Positions 23,455 through 33,065 of a DNA stretch of 64,000 nucleotides are shown here, piece after piece (positions within the stretch are counted from its first letter, which is position 1; each line of letters opens with the position of its first letter). Source of the stretch: Perkinsus olseni. Taxonomy: Eukaryota; Perkinsozoa; Perkinsida; Perkinsidae. Made by a program: the position numbers and the translations under genes. The stretch lies in assembly GCA_013115135.1 (NCBI GenBank), contig JABANP010000116.1, forward strand, positions 62,001 to 126,000, read 5' to 3'. The notes under the pieces are model-generated. The model was not told the origin of the DNA and made no database searches. It worked only from the letters and a program-made list of their open reading frames with translations.

Positions 23455-24095
23455 TAGAACCCGTAACGGGTTACCCGTTTCTTAAACTCAGGATACCAAG
23501 AAAAAGTGTCGGCAACGGCACATTCTGGTACGAGAGCGGGATCAACAACATCTAACTCATCATCCACAGCATCCCAGCCTTCCGAGTCTGAGAGAACCAT
23601 AGTGTCTCCTCGAAAGGCAATCACAGGGTCAATCATGACCTCATTAGAAACCTCGTCCCAGTCACCGTTCGGTTCTTCAATATCACCAGGCCTCGTTAAA
23701 CGATCGGCTAAGTTAGCTGACGATCGAACGTGTTGGAACAGCAGCTCACAAGTCGGTGCAGCTCTTCGGATGTTACCAACCATATCACAAATATGCTGTA
23801 ACCTACGATACTCCGGCTGTGGTAGAGCTTCAACTTTTGCTGAATGTCGATCAGTTAAAACCCACCGTAGGCGATGTAGAGTAATGGTACTGTCGCTCAG
23901 TACCGTAGCCCTTACCACACCAGTAGTTTTCATGGTAACCAACCGTTCCAACGCCACCACAGCTAGTCGTAAGGCTTCCAATTCTCTCAACGGGATAGAA
24001 CCATGCCGAGAAGTTATCACCTTAGCTTCCACTCTGGTTCGAACCTTATCTCTCATATCCCATGCCATCGCCATTTCACTGGCATCGGCATACAT
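23295..24095 (-). CDS. pol: Pol, part 3: RNase H
   Basis: Same frame as part 2, directly after the TAG. It begins MYADASEMAMAWDM, the typical first-Asp block of LTR-element RNase H; LRLAVVALERLV and TVLSDSTITLHRLRW supply the following acidic blocks. The end of the frame is out of register with the integrase, which starts near 23440 in another frame. Confidence 0.75.
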   Translation of the reverse strand: MYADASEMAMAWDMRDKVRTRVEAKVITSRHGSIPLRELEALRLAVVALERLVTMKTTGVVRATVLSDSTITLHRLRWVLTDRHSAKVEALPQPEYRRLQHICDMVGNIRRAAPTCELLFQHVRSSANLADRLTRPGDIEEPNGDWDEVSNEVMIDPVIAFRGDTMVLSDSEGWDAVDDELDVVDPALVPECAVADTFSWYPEFKKRVTRYGFYWLNQGIHSVCMRLLSYDRILSVPLLGHFPWILPWDCCFRGSSAMMARMTMYR

Positions 24096-24722
24096 CTATA
24101 CCTCGGACAGATCCACATATCTGGGAGGAAGTACTCGATCCGATGATAGGTAGTCGCTGCATCGCTGCAATACCTCCATCACATACTCTTGCTCGGAAGA
24201 CCGTAGCTCAACACCCAGTGAAGCATGCTCGCCAGTGCCATAACCCATATCATGTAAGGTCTTCATCATACATCTCAGCTGTAAGGTCACTTCTGATAGT
24301 AAGCCGAGAGGATCGAAGAGGCGAGCAGTCACGCTTCTCAGTGTATCTAGACTCAACACACCATCGGGTACTTGAAGATCTGGTAGTTTCACATCCATAA
24401 CATCACAATCGGTAGCTATAAACCATCGATATCCCAGCCATGATCCAACGTGGGCGTCAACAACCTGTGACGATAACCGTGGTTTCCCGATAGCCTCCCC
24501 CCTCACAGACAAGTTGTGAGTCCGTTTGAGTTGGTTAACAGAGAATCCATGGGTACCCAACCGGTCGACCATCTCCTCACGAGTCTTCTCAACAACTCCT
24601 ACCGTATCCCCATAAATCACCAGATCATCAACATAATAATCTATATCCAAGGGCTCTCCCCCATCATGGAGAGATGTAAATATCGCGTAGGACAGTGCCC
24701 ATGGCGAGAAAGGTAGTGCCAA
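24096..24722 (-). CDS. pol: Pol, part 2: RT C-terminal half
   Basis: Continues the reverse transcriptase after a one-base shift near 24715. It carries SPWALSYAIFTSL and the catalytic box YYVDDLVIYGD, followed by thumb and connection sequence. It ends at a TAG (24096-24098). The next codon is in the same frame and starts RNase H, so a single nonsense codon separates the two. Confidence 0.8.
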   Translation of the reverse strand: MALPFSPWALSYAIFTSLHDGGEPLDIDYYVDDLVIYGDTVGVVEKTREEMVDRLGTHGFSVNQLKRTHNLSVRGEAIGKPRLSSQVVDAHVGSWLGYRWFIATDCDVMDVKLPDLQVPDGVLSLDTLRSVTARLFDPLGLLSEVTLQLRCMMKTLHDMGYGTGEHASLGVELRSSEQEYVMEVLQRCSDYLSSDRVLPPRYVDLSEV

Positions 24723-26241
24723 ACGGCACTCTGTGCCATCTCACCGCTATAACACGATCCTTGAGGGGTAATAGTAACCCAAGGAACCTCTGATCGGGGC
24801 GGGACACGCACACCTGCCAAAAGGCCTTGGACAGATCTTCGGCCGATACTCGGATATTATCACGCCATATCATCAGAGTCCTCCACAAGTCCATCGAATC
24901 GATCTCGTCACCGGGCGGAGAACTGTAGATGTATGGATTTAATCCCCGAGCATCCAAGCATAACCTACACTTCGTACTGAGCCGGCTAGCATTTATCACC
25001 GGCACCACGCACATAAAGTAGTCGGCAAAACTGGAGGGATCCTCGTCACGGCAGACCTCGACAACATCGGCAGCTAATAGCTCCTTCAAGGCAGTCACGT
25101 AGGCATCATATGCACCTTTATCTCTAGCCAACCGAGCGATCATCCTCTTGCTACGACTCAAAGCCGACTTATAGTTACAGCTAGGCCTCGCATCATTCCT
25201 CCAAGGAATGTTGACCTCAATGCGATCCACAGCAGCGGATGAACCACCATCCAACTGTGCCGCAAGGCAGCTTATACCCAAACCATCATCGGAAGAAGAA
25301 GCCACCACAGAGTTCAACACAGAGTCAGCCAACCGTTGCGCAGAGTCACCAAATAACAGAACATCATCATGTTTCGCTGTATTCGACATCAGCCAAATAC
25401 AGCCATCCAACAAGGCCCGAGGTACAATAAAATCATACCTTGGCCGATCCAGAATGTAACAATCTCGCTGCCGAACTAACCCATCAGCTAATTTAATGGA
25501 AAGTCCACGGACCACACCAAGTAACCCACAGTTACTACCATCCACCATATTAACACCAACATTACAGTGATCCAATACCAAGTCTTCTCCTTCTTGCCGG
25601 AGAGACTCCACTAAGCCTTGGCTGATAAAGGCTTCTGACGCACCAGAGTCCACCAAGGCCTCCGTGTCATAACCAGTCCGTCCCAGCACAACAGATAGAT
25701 GAGGGAGCCCACTCTCAGATAATGTCAACGACTGAACGTGTAGACTCGGCTCCTGACCAGGAGAACATAACTTCTCATCACGAGGGTTCAACCGATCAAC
25801 ATCGACAGACTGAAGCACAGTCGCATGACATTCTAACTCACCGCTATCCGATGAAGTTCCATCATCAGTAGTAGCGTCAACCACAGAAGGATCCCTTTCC
25901 AATACATAGACAGACGGGTCCTCAGAAGGCCGCTCATATTTATCAAAGTGACATCTAAGCTGACGACCATTCAGTCGTAAGCCCTGACAAGAGTCCAGAA
26001 ACTTGACAGCAGTATTATGATCACTGAACTTCAACACTGAAGCACCAGGACGAGAAAGAAGTGTAACAAAAACTTCGACACTTGTGCCAAGTATTTTGCC
26101 CACTAGTTCCTTAACCTGAGCCCATGACCAACCACGGGGTACGCCAGATAAGAATACGGACCGACCACCATTCAGCACCTTATCGCCGTCAGTTGCCGTA
26201 GTGAGACCACCATTACTAGTCACCGGTTCCGCATTGTACAA
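24664..26241 (-). CDS. pol: Pol, part 1: RRM-like domain, protease, RT N-terminal half
   Basis: 525 residues of open frame following gag in another frame. Residues about 27-103 read as an RNA-recognition motif (VFLSGV as RNP2-like, GASVLKF as RNP1-like, then LNGRQLRCHF). Residues 195-206 hold the retropepsin active site ALVDSGASEAFI. From about 390 on lies the fingers/palm of reverse transcriptase (RLCLDARGLNPY, then VSAEDLSKAFWQV with the first catalytic Asp). The frame breaks near 24715, in the middle of the RT. Confidence 0.8.
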   Translation of the reverse strand: MYNAEPVTSNGGLTTATDGDKVLNGGRSVFLSGVPRGWSWAQVKELVGKILGTSVEVFVTLLSRPGASVLKFSDHNTAVKFLDSCQGLRLNGRQLRCHFDKYERPSEDPSVYVLERDPSVVDATTDDGTSSDSGELECHATVLQSVDVDRLNPRDEKLCSPGQEPSLHVQSLTLSESGLPHLSVVLGRTGYDTEALVDSGASEAFISQGLVESLRQEGEDLVLDHCNVGVNMVDGSNCGLLGVVRGLSIKLADGLVRQRDCYILDRPRYDFIVPRALLDGCIWLMSNTAKHDDVLLFGDSAQRLADSVLNSVVASSSDDGLGISCLAAQLDGGSSAAVDRIEVNIPWRNDARPSCNYKSALSRSKRMIARLARDKGAYDAYVTALKELLAADVVEVCRDEDPSSFADYFMCVVPVINASRLSTKCRLCLDARGLNPYIYSSPPGDEIDSMDLWRTLMIWRDNIRVSAEDLSKAFWQVCVSRPDQRFLGLLLPLKDRVIAVRWHRVPFGTTFLAMGTVLRDIYISP

Positions 26242-27281
26242 TTCAGCATATTGAGCAGTCTTGGGAACAGTAGTCTTAGCCGAACCTTTATCACCATTCT
26301 TACCAGCAGTAGGCTTAAAAGGGATCCTACTAGTGACATTTCGGTAGTCGATGACGACGACGAATGATATCTAATATCCAGCTGAGCCCAACGCCGTACC
26401 TCCTTCAGCATATCAGTATAGGTAGAAACAGAATCCAACGATAAGGAATCCAAATACTCCTTACCTTTGAGAGGCAACCCGGCATATAGTCTTGAGCGGC
26501 ACTCCACGTCCGAAACGGAGCTGCCCTTGACAGTTTCCAATTGTTCTTTGACAGCTTCCAGATTGGATATAAAGACATCGACATCAGCAGCACCACCAGT
26601 ACCACAACTAAGACCCTCCCATCTTCTAAGGAGAGCCATTTGGTCATCCAAGTCGCTGTACTCACCAAGGCATGACCATAACACCTCAACACGCCGCACA
26701 AATGATGAGCACTGCTGCTTACGGCAACGTGTACTGACCAACTGTTGTAATGCCGAAGTAATATTATCGAGGACATAGAAATACAACAGAGCAGCAGAAG
26801 TCTCAGAACTAGAGTCCGCAAACTCAAATTCCGGTTTAGATAACACCTCTCGTTTAAAGGCCAAAAACCCACGAGAATCACCAACACCTTTATAGACACC
26901 TTTTTCGAGCTTAGCCAAATTAGAAGCCCTTTTAGAAATCTTGAGAATATCAAGTCCACCCGCATCAGTACTACCACCTTTTGGAGAATGATCACCTTTA
27001 CCAGAACTCGTTGGACTACTCGAGGCTCCAGTACCAGAAGAAATACCATTACTACCATCAACACCTTGACCATGCAGTCCAATACCATCCAACTTGTTGA
27101 CCAGATTACCAACCGTAGTAGAAAGCTGATCCATTCTCTTCTCCAAGACATCAACGTCAACCATACCATCTTGTCGCTGACGAATCTCATCCAGCTGTTG
27201 CTTAAGCTGGAAGGCCCAAACTGGAGGGGCATTAGCCTCAGAAGTCTGAGAGACATCCGCCTTAGGAGATCGCCCTGACAT
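26220..27281 (-). CDS. gag: Retrotransposon Gag
   Basis: 353 residues from ATG 27281. The N-terminal 80 residues form a likely coiled coil (QLKQQLDEIRQRQDG). A Gly/Ser-rich linker and a helical capsid-like region (GFLAFKREVLSKPEFEF, later LRRWEGL) follow. There is no CCHC zinc knuckle. Near the C-terminus the frame runs into a Ser repeat coded by a TCG/TCA tract, after which the text becomes non-family-like, while the -1/+1 frame continues smoothly into the next product. The tract is therefore either a programmed shift site or an indel. Confidence 0.75.
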   Translation of the reverse strand: MSGRSPKADVSQTSEANAPPVWAFQLKQQLDEIRQRQDGMVDVDVLEKRMDQLSTTVGNLVNKLDGIGLHGQGVDGSNGISSGTGASSSPTSSGKGDHSPKGGSTDAGGLDILKISKRASNLAKLEKGVYKGVGDSRGFLAFKREVLSKPEFEFADSSSETSAALLYFYVLDNITSALQQLVSTRCRKQQCSSFVRRVEVLWSCLGEYSDLDDQMALLRRWEGLSCGTGGAADVDVFISNLEAVKEQLETVKGSSVSDVECRSRLYAGLPLKGKEYLDSLSLDSVSTYTDMLKEVRRWAQLDIRYHSSSSSTTEMSLVGSLLSLLLVRMVIKVRLRLLFPRLLNMLNCTMRNR

Positions 27282-27294
27282 CTTCTCGGATGAT

Positions 27295-27571
27295 TGTGAT
27301 AGAAAGCGCCACTAGGATTGTTGAACACAACCTTGCCTTCTATAGGACTTTTTATTATTATTTGTTATACAATAGTAGGAATAGTAGGACAGCACAGCTA
27401 AGCGTTGCACAAGAGATATCACGTGAGGATGCAAGTGTGGAGACAGCATGAGCACAATCTGACTGCTACACCTTGGATTCCACGGACAGAGGAGAAAGGA
27501 GTGGTATGACCATCATTGTTCTATAATCATTGAATCGACTTCACTATAGTAAAATCTTGAATATCATCACA
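27295..27571 (-). repeat. 5' LTR
   Basis: 277 bp with TG...CA ends. The gag ATG (27281) lies only 13 bases inside it, so there is almost no leader and any tRNA primer-binding site would have to overlap gag. Confidence 0.9.
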
Positions 27572-28408
27572 AGATCGTGATCGGCCGGGCAGGAAACCAA
27601 TCAGGCTCAGCCTGACAGGCTGATTGGTTGCGTTGATTACGATCAGTCAATATCAACTCACGCCTACCTATTGGCTGCTTCATGGTCGATTTAATTCTCT
27701 GATTAGCTTCTGCGCGTTTTTCTGGCCATTCACGGCGCCCTCGGGAATCGGAGGACTGTGTCCAATGCTGTTGGACTCGCCTTCCCATTCTCGGCTCTGG
27801 AAGGCCCTCCTTATCGTGTCGCAGGCGCGCATGCAATACGTTGTGACATTGTCTTCCACTAGGTTCAAGTGACTTACCATTTCTCTACCATAGGACCATT
27901 GACGATCAACTAAGATTAATTTCCCCGAGCATTATCTTTCTATTTGGTTCCCGCATTACAGCTCTTGCTGTAACATACTTGTCATTAAAAAACGCAAGCA
28001 CCAGGCACTGTAAAACCCTGAGCTGGCAGGATCCTTTAGGATACCAAGTGCGTTTTTTCGTCAGATATTCATATCTAGTTTGCGCCTCTACGACGAAAAA
28101 ATATTCACTCAAAAATACCCAGCACACGACGGCTTTTGCGCATGTGCTGTAGATCCCGAAGGTGTTAAGTCTCAACAATCTTCCGTTATTGTAACATAAA
28201 TACTCTGATGGAGCGAGTTAGAAGTGACCGAGCAAAGTGTCAATACACCGCAAGAGGTGACCACCGGTAACTAATCAGCAGCAGACATTCTCCTATCGGT
28301 AGATTTCCGTAAGCTCTCAGAGGGAGACCGTTCGGAATCCTACAGTCAAATAGGAAGTTCAGCTTGATACATACTATGTAAAACGTACGCACTACATCTC
28401 ACATAACA
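27572..28408. other. Intergenic
   Basis: Right flank of the retrotransposon. There is an imperfect inverted repeat around 27598-27628 and otherwise only short frames. No gene supported. Confidence 0.4.
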
Positions 28409-29188
28409 TCAGTGTTCGGTTGAGTTGATGGGCCCAACCGAGTTGAGGACCAGATAGTTATATGGCATATAAAAAATCTTGTTGTCTCTTTCCCGGTAGA
28501 AAAACACCCCTTGTAGTTCAAACAGTTTCATCGACTGAGTGAGGTAGATACTTTCGAACGTCAGTTCCCTCACACCACCAAAGTAATATTTCCCTAACTT
28601 CGGGTAAGCGATGCCCGAGTAATAGTATATAGAATGCTTCTCGTCGTTAAGAGAATATATACCACCACGCAGAGGATACTTGAAGTCAACAAAAACCTCG
28701 GCACCGCCAACCCCAGATTGTCCAGCATACAGTCCAAGCGGCGGTCTCTCTGCAAGCGCACGAGGCTTATGATGTACACTGCAATCAGCCTTCGCTCCTT
28801 TGAGCGGGAGACATCCGTCTTTTGTGAGGGTGTAGAAGCCGTCTTGACCGAAGGGTATTAGGAAGATAGCATCCGGGTTGTCAATCCCCACTCTGAGGTC
28901 GAACTTAAGGGCGACACGAGGGAACGAATAGTGATGATCATGGCTTTGAAGGATAATCTGTCCATTGTCGACCGTTACACCATCGAAGTGCATATCGATA
29001 TTCAAGGACCCAGCGTTGTACTGGAGCCTGGCACAGTGAGGGCCTTTGTACTCAAATACGATGCATGCAGAAACCTGAAGTGGTGGAACGCCGAAAATAG
29101 GCTTCACGGCACAGTACGTGCCGACATCGAGGGATTCTGCAACACTCAAGAGCAGCAAGGGGAGTAGGATACCGATTGGTGCGAGCAT
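28409..29188 (-). CDS. Secreted family member, intact
   Basis: About 259 residues from ATG 29188; the frame is open further upstream but has no earlier ATG. A hydrophobic signal (LAPIGILLPLLLLSVAESL) is followed by the family start VGTYCAVKPIF and a beta-rich body with regularly spaced aromatic residues. A mid-protein Cys pair (KDGCLPLKGAKADC) is conserved in the other members (KQGCEVPPGVRASC at 39110). The C-terminal part has LFELQGVFFYRERDNKIFYMPY, matching VKGTFRYD...YYFPPDS elsewhere. This copy has lost the usual KRRG/GPDLFPY motif. The family is unknown to me; secretion is inferred from the signal. Confidence 0.75.
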   Translation of the reverse strand: MLAPIGILLPLLLLSVAESLDVGTYCAVKPIFGVPPLQVSACIVFEYKGPHCARLQYNAGSLNIDMHFDGVTVDNGQIILQSHDHHYSFPRVALKFDLRVGIDNPDAIFLIPFGQDGFYTLTKDGCLPLKGAKADCSVHHKPRALAERPPLGLYAGQSGVGGAEVFVDFKYPLRGGIYSLNDEKHSIYYYSGIAYPKLGKYYFGGVRELTFESIYLTQSMKLFELQGVFFYRERDNKIFYMPYNYLVLNSVGPINSTEH

Positions 29189-29629
29189 TGTATAGCAAAG
29201 CAACAAGAGGTACCTTAGAAAGAGCACAACTGTATATTATTGGCATGACAACCGATGCCCTATTCACCATTATGGTAATACCATGTACAGCTCGATGTAG
29301 AAGCAAAGCTTCAATCTAACCCTAGAAGGTGCACTCGGATCAGGAACAGTCTCGCAGCTTAGCTTAGCCAACTGCGGTAGAATCGATCGTCACGTCCGGC
29401 GAGAGACGCCGAGGTGCCTACCATATACTAGCAGCATCGACACCACAGTGATATCATGGGTTGATGCTCAAGTATCTTTAAAGTAGAAGTCTCGAGAGCA
29501 ATGGTCCACGAGTGATACTACGAACACTCTACCACTATCGACTTTGTACAAGCTTGAGAGGAGAGGGTGAAATCGCGAGAGGGGGCCAGCCTTCGGTGAC
29601 AGCTGCACTATAGTGACAACATGGTGACA

Positions 29630-29970
29630 AGTCACTGGCGACTACAGTGTACGCTATGTTACAGCTACAGCCTGGTTCAGTACCACTCAGCTCTTAGTTC
29701 GCTGCTACTACGTATCATTAGTATCAGATAACCGTTTGATCTCACTATGCGCCTTACACTCGCGTGCATGGGTATACGTGCTACACTAAGCTTAGCGTAG
29801 TAAGCTGTAGACTACTGCCTGTAGTGCACATTATCACTAAGCTCCCAGCCAGTCCTTTTGTACCACTCTTTGAGCCCCGTCTCAAATAGCCACACTGTAC
29901 TGACTCAGTACAGTAACTCAGTACCACTGAGTTATAGTGCACAGCGTCACCGTGACGTCCGTTGACGCAT
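29630..29970. repeat. Dispersed repeat pairing with 42440-42816
   Basis: Shares long stretches with 42440-42816 (words such as CATTAGTATCAGAT, GTATACGTGCTACA and AAATAGCCACACTG). Each copy has private insertions, and most of these make inverted repeats. Here they are CTGTACTGA/TCAGTACAG (about 29894-29912) and the neighbouring AACTCAGT/ACTGAGTT. Bases 29189-29629 and 29971-30358 contain no recognised gene. Confidence 0.75.
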
Positions 29971-30358
29971 ACACGCAGAAGGATCATACGAGTGAATACC
30001 AACAAGATACCCCTGGAGGCACACAACTTGACGGCGTTATCAAGACAGCATAAGAATCGTCCGATGGGTATATTGTGTTGAATCCTGGATAATTTCCTTC
30101 ATATTCGGTTACCGGATGATCAATCAGTCGAGATAATGAATTACGCTGCCAGTTCACTCGAGTCTTTTTTGGCACCATATCTCCTCGGGATCGCTATGGT
30201 TCAAGCACTCAACGGCGGACTGCGGGCAGTGTACGATAAATGCCCCCAGAGAGAACGTGTGGGTCGCTCTAGGGACCTTCTGCACAGCGTGTGCAGCGCA
30301 GGAGCTGTGGAGAGAAGTAATCGGCTTTTGAAGGGAAATCTAATCAACCACGAGGAGA

Positions 30359-30430
30359 GTCCCCTCAGGAGACTCGAACCCGGAACCTTAGGCTCCGGAA
30401 ACCGACACGCTCCCATTGCGCCACGAGGTC
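30359..30430 (-). pseudogene. tRNA-Arg(CCG) pseudogene
   Basis: Reads as the tRNA-Arg found at 48831 and 56865 through the acceptor 5' strand, D arm and anticodon loop (CCG in TTCCGGA). Its T stem and 3' acceptor strand no longer pair. The damaged 3' part coincides with a 9-bp palindrome around C30366 (30357-30375, one mismatch), as if a foldback copy of the T-arm sequence had replaced the acceptor. Confidence 0.7.
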
Positions 30431-30846
30431 CGTGAGGCAACAAGACTTTCTCCGTCACGCCCGTGCTGTCCCCATACTAGGAATCCATTGGGGTTCTCCA
30501 TCATGCCCTCTCTCGATTTTCACACATAACCAACTCATCATCACCCCTCCTTCAATCCGGTTCCGATCACAACAGGAGAGCCCGTCTGGGGCGACCGTTC
30601 TGCGAGTCGAACGAAATTCTCCATTGGCCCAACGAACTATGCTGTCTAAGACAGCCTGTCTTCCACACTGCTGTGGGTTCCTGTTGCTACTGCCGCCATC
30701 AGGCTGCCTGAGTTCTCACACCGCGGTGGTGGCATCTAGCTCAGAACGGAGCTAGCCGATTCATCCGGAGCCCTCGGTGACCTTTCTTTAATTCAATGAT
30801 TTTCAAATTGAACAGATGGTCTGTTCAATCTGTTGGTTAGATCAAT

Positions 30847-30871
30847 GCTCCATTGAACAGTTCAATGGAGC
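30847..30871. repeat. 12-bp palindrome, 1-nt centre
   Basis: Perfect arms 30847-30858 and 30860-30871 around A30859. A smaller one (CTGTAAC/GTTACAG) follows at about 30880-30894. Between 30431 and 31039 no gene is seen; a G run lies near 30985-30996. Confidence 0.9.
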
Positions 30872-31039
30872 GTTGAATCCTGTAACGGTTACAGTGTAAC
30901 CCCATCACACAAACTGAATGGCACCTTCCCGGACCGGATTGAGTGCTAGCCTACCACTGGTGGGCGGCATGCCTGCGAAAAGTGGCGGGGGGGGGACCCT
31001 TGGTGTCTGCGTGAGGTAGAGTGCCACAGACCGTAAAGC

Positions 31040-31282
31040 TCACAGTCGCACTCCGGAGAGCGCGCTAGTCCACATGCGCCTAATCAACACTCTCCGTCTC
31101 TCACTTCCTTGCCTCGCTGTGGAATCCTCGTGAAATTGATATTGTTCCCGGATTTTACTTGCTACTGTAACTGCTGTTTCACTGACCGTGCTCGTAAACG
31201 CAAGGAGGCCAAGAGCTCCAAATGCCCAACAGTACAAGACTCCGTATGTGTGCGGATGGACGTGGATGAAATGAAGAGACAT
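31040..31282 (-). CDS. Small ORF downstream of secreted gene, paralogue 1
   Basis: 80-residue frame with a hydrophobic middle (LYCWAFGALGLLAFTSTV) followed by ASKIREQYQFHEDSTAR. It resembles the ORF at 36360-36608 (ASKILEQYKNNKDAASR). In both cases the ORF lies 3' of a secreted-family gene on the same strand, so the pair was duplicated together. It could be a small membrane protein or part of a spliced transcript. Confidence 0.3.
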   Translation of the reverse strand: MSLHFIHVHPHTYGVLYCWAFGALGLLAFTSTVSETAVTVASKIREQYQFHEDSTARQGSERRRVLIRRMWTSALSGVRL

Positions 31283-31456
31283 AAACAGCAGCGCGAAGCG
31301 AGTTAGACGCAGGCGTTGGGACGATCGGCTATCTCACAGTTCATCCATACAGAAGCGATGAATGGCGGTGCCATTATGGTGCTATGTGATCGAGAATGAA
31401 ACGCTATGTGGAGAATGCGTAAGAAGATCACCACCGATCGACGATATCGGATAATG

Positions 31457-32269
31457 TTAGTAATGAGGTGAATAATCATCACCTGCCAAGTCTCTATCTA
31501 AGACCACAGGTTCCGCAGACGGGAAGTACGGGAAGTATATCATTTTATCGAACTCCTCGTCGTAGGCGAACTCTCCGCCTAATCCGAAGAACTTTTTCAT
31601 GCTGTCCAAATGGGGACTTGAGAACTTCATGAAGAAGCCCTCCAATTCGTTGTCGTACTCTAGTTCAGGCTTGGAGAAACCAATGTTATAATACACCGTA
31701 CCAAAGCTCGCATCATCGAAGGTAACACCCCCTTTCTTGTCCTCGTCGTCCACATACTTGTCGATGACATACTCAGGATCCGTAGCATCGCTCTCTGCAA
31801 AGTAGTAGGCCGTGCCGAAAACCGGCGCGGAGGGTTTCGAGCCTGGCGTTTCCTCTTCCGGGGGACCATCGTGATCGTGATAGTGCTCGGGGAGATGGAG
31901 GTAGACAGCATTAACGGTTGGATCAGCCGGTACAGTCAGGAAGAACTTAGTGTTGATGTACGGGAAGAGATCAGGACCCTCAGTGCTGCCACGGCGTTTC
32001 AGAGTAAGATCCTCGCCCTCAAGGATGACCTCATTGTAGTTCAAAATGACTTCGAACTCATCTGCAGATCTATACTGAAGGGTAGCCTTTGTCGGAGAAG
32101 TGTATGTGAACTTGAGACAAGCAGCCCTCGAGCTGTTTGAGTCCTTGAAGAACCCAAAAGGGGAGATGGGTTGTAAGAGACAATACCGTCCGGGCTGAAC
32201 CGGATGAACCGCATCAGTCCTGCTAGCAAGAAAAGTGGCGAATATTGCAACGCTGGCTGGGAGAATCAT
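31457..32269 (-). CDS. Secreted family member, intact (close pair with 36815)
   Basis: 270 residues from ATG 32269. Signal peptide (LPASVAIFATFLASRTDAV), then HPVQPGRYCLLQPI, the motif LKRRGSTEGPDLFPY (about 92-106), and a C-terminal block ending in acidic and aromatic residues (FAYDEEFDKMIYFPYFP). The closest relative in the window is 36815-37759; coding and flanking sequences both align, over about 31040-32900 versus 36360-38520. Relative to that copy, a stretch between the N-terminal and C-terminal domains, including the usual Cys linker, is missing, without loss of frame. Function unknown. Confidence 0.8.
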   Translation of the reverse strand: MILPASVAIFATFLASRTDAVHPVQPGRYCLLQPISPFGFFKDSNSSRAACLKFTYTSPTKATLQYRSADEFEVILNYNEVILEGEDLTLKRRGSTEGPDLFPYINTKFFLTVPADPTVNAVYLHLPEHYHDHDGPPEEETPGSKPSAPVFGTAYYFAESDATDPEYVIDKYVDDEDKKGGVTFDDASFGTVYYNIGFSKPELEYDNELEGFFMKFSSPHLDSMKKFFGLGGEFAYDEEFDKMIYFPYFPSAEPVVLDRDLAGDDYSPHY

Positions 32270-33065
32270 TTATAATGATGGGACCTGAATACTGAGGGGG
32301 AATTGGCTGAATCATTCGGATTATATCGTCTGTAAACTGAGCTGCGCTGAGCTATGGGTGAATCGATTAATGCGCCGGACAGAGGACAGGCGGATGTCTC
32401 CCGATTATCCAAGAATTCACCACCACCGCGATATCTAAGGTTGATTCATGACAAACGCGAAAGAAGCTGCTGATCATTCCAAACTCTTCTTTTTTATTCC
32501 CCAATACCATCACCTCTATCGATACCACTTACGGCTGAGTAGCCGGTGATGTCCAGATAACGGCCTACAGCCTCGAGATGACGTGGAATATCGCGTGACA
32601 CGAAATTCTCCGCTTAAGTGTGGCCCTACAAAGTAACAGCTTATTATCGCTTGGATTCAGATCCACTCATTACGAGATGGTGACAATGATATCTGTTGAT
32701 GATCTCACAACAACCTATGAGTGCGCCCCACGCATTGGTTGGGGCCTCCGGCCGAAATCAGAGGGTGACTCCCTTGTGGCTTGTTGGGGTACGAGAACAC
32801 ATAGCGTACGGCTGAGCAAGCTACACCTGGTGTCTCGCCATGGCGATTAACGCGGACGAGAGCTTCCCCAGCACGGAGACTTTTCTAAAAGCCGGGTCCT
32901 GGCTCCTGAAGCGCAGTGCTGGGAGAACTTCAACCGTTCTAGTTGATGGGGCGGAGATTTCTGCGCCGTGAAACCCGGGAATTGAATTCAAACTGGTACA
33001 GTTTGCTGTAACGCTCGCTTGAGACGGAGTTTCTGAGTTTCGAAACCGAATTAGAGTTCTTCGTC
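32270..33065. repeat. 5' flank of duplicated segment, copy 1
   Basis: Bases 32270-32900 align with 37760-38520. The other copy has 75 extra bases (38158-38232) carrying a 16-bp palindrome, where this copy reads straight through at about 32612. No gene seen. Confidence 0.7.

Larger units (their letters stand above)
21633..27571 (-). mobile_element. LTR retrotransposon, BEL/Pao-like (tentative)
   Basis: A 5939-bp element on the minus strand. Two 277-bp LTRs (21633-21909 and 27295-27571) look identical base for base. They begin TGTGATG and end ATCACA in element orientation. AGAT (or AAGAT) flanks both ends, a 4-5 bp target-site duplication. Internal order is gag, an RRM-like domain, aspartic protease, reverse transcriptase, RNase H, integrase. 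The FSPWALSYAIF and YVDD region of the RT looks closer to BEL/Pao than Ty3, but the domain order fits both. The coding region is split into five frames by three or four shifts and one TAG. Insertion must be recent. Confidence 0.9.
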
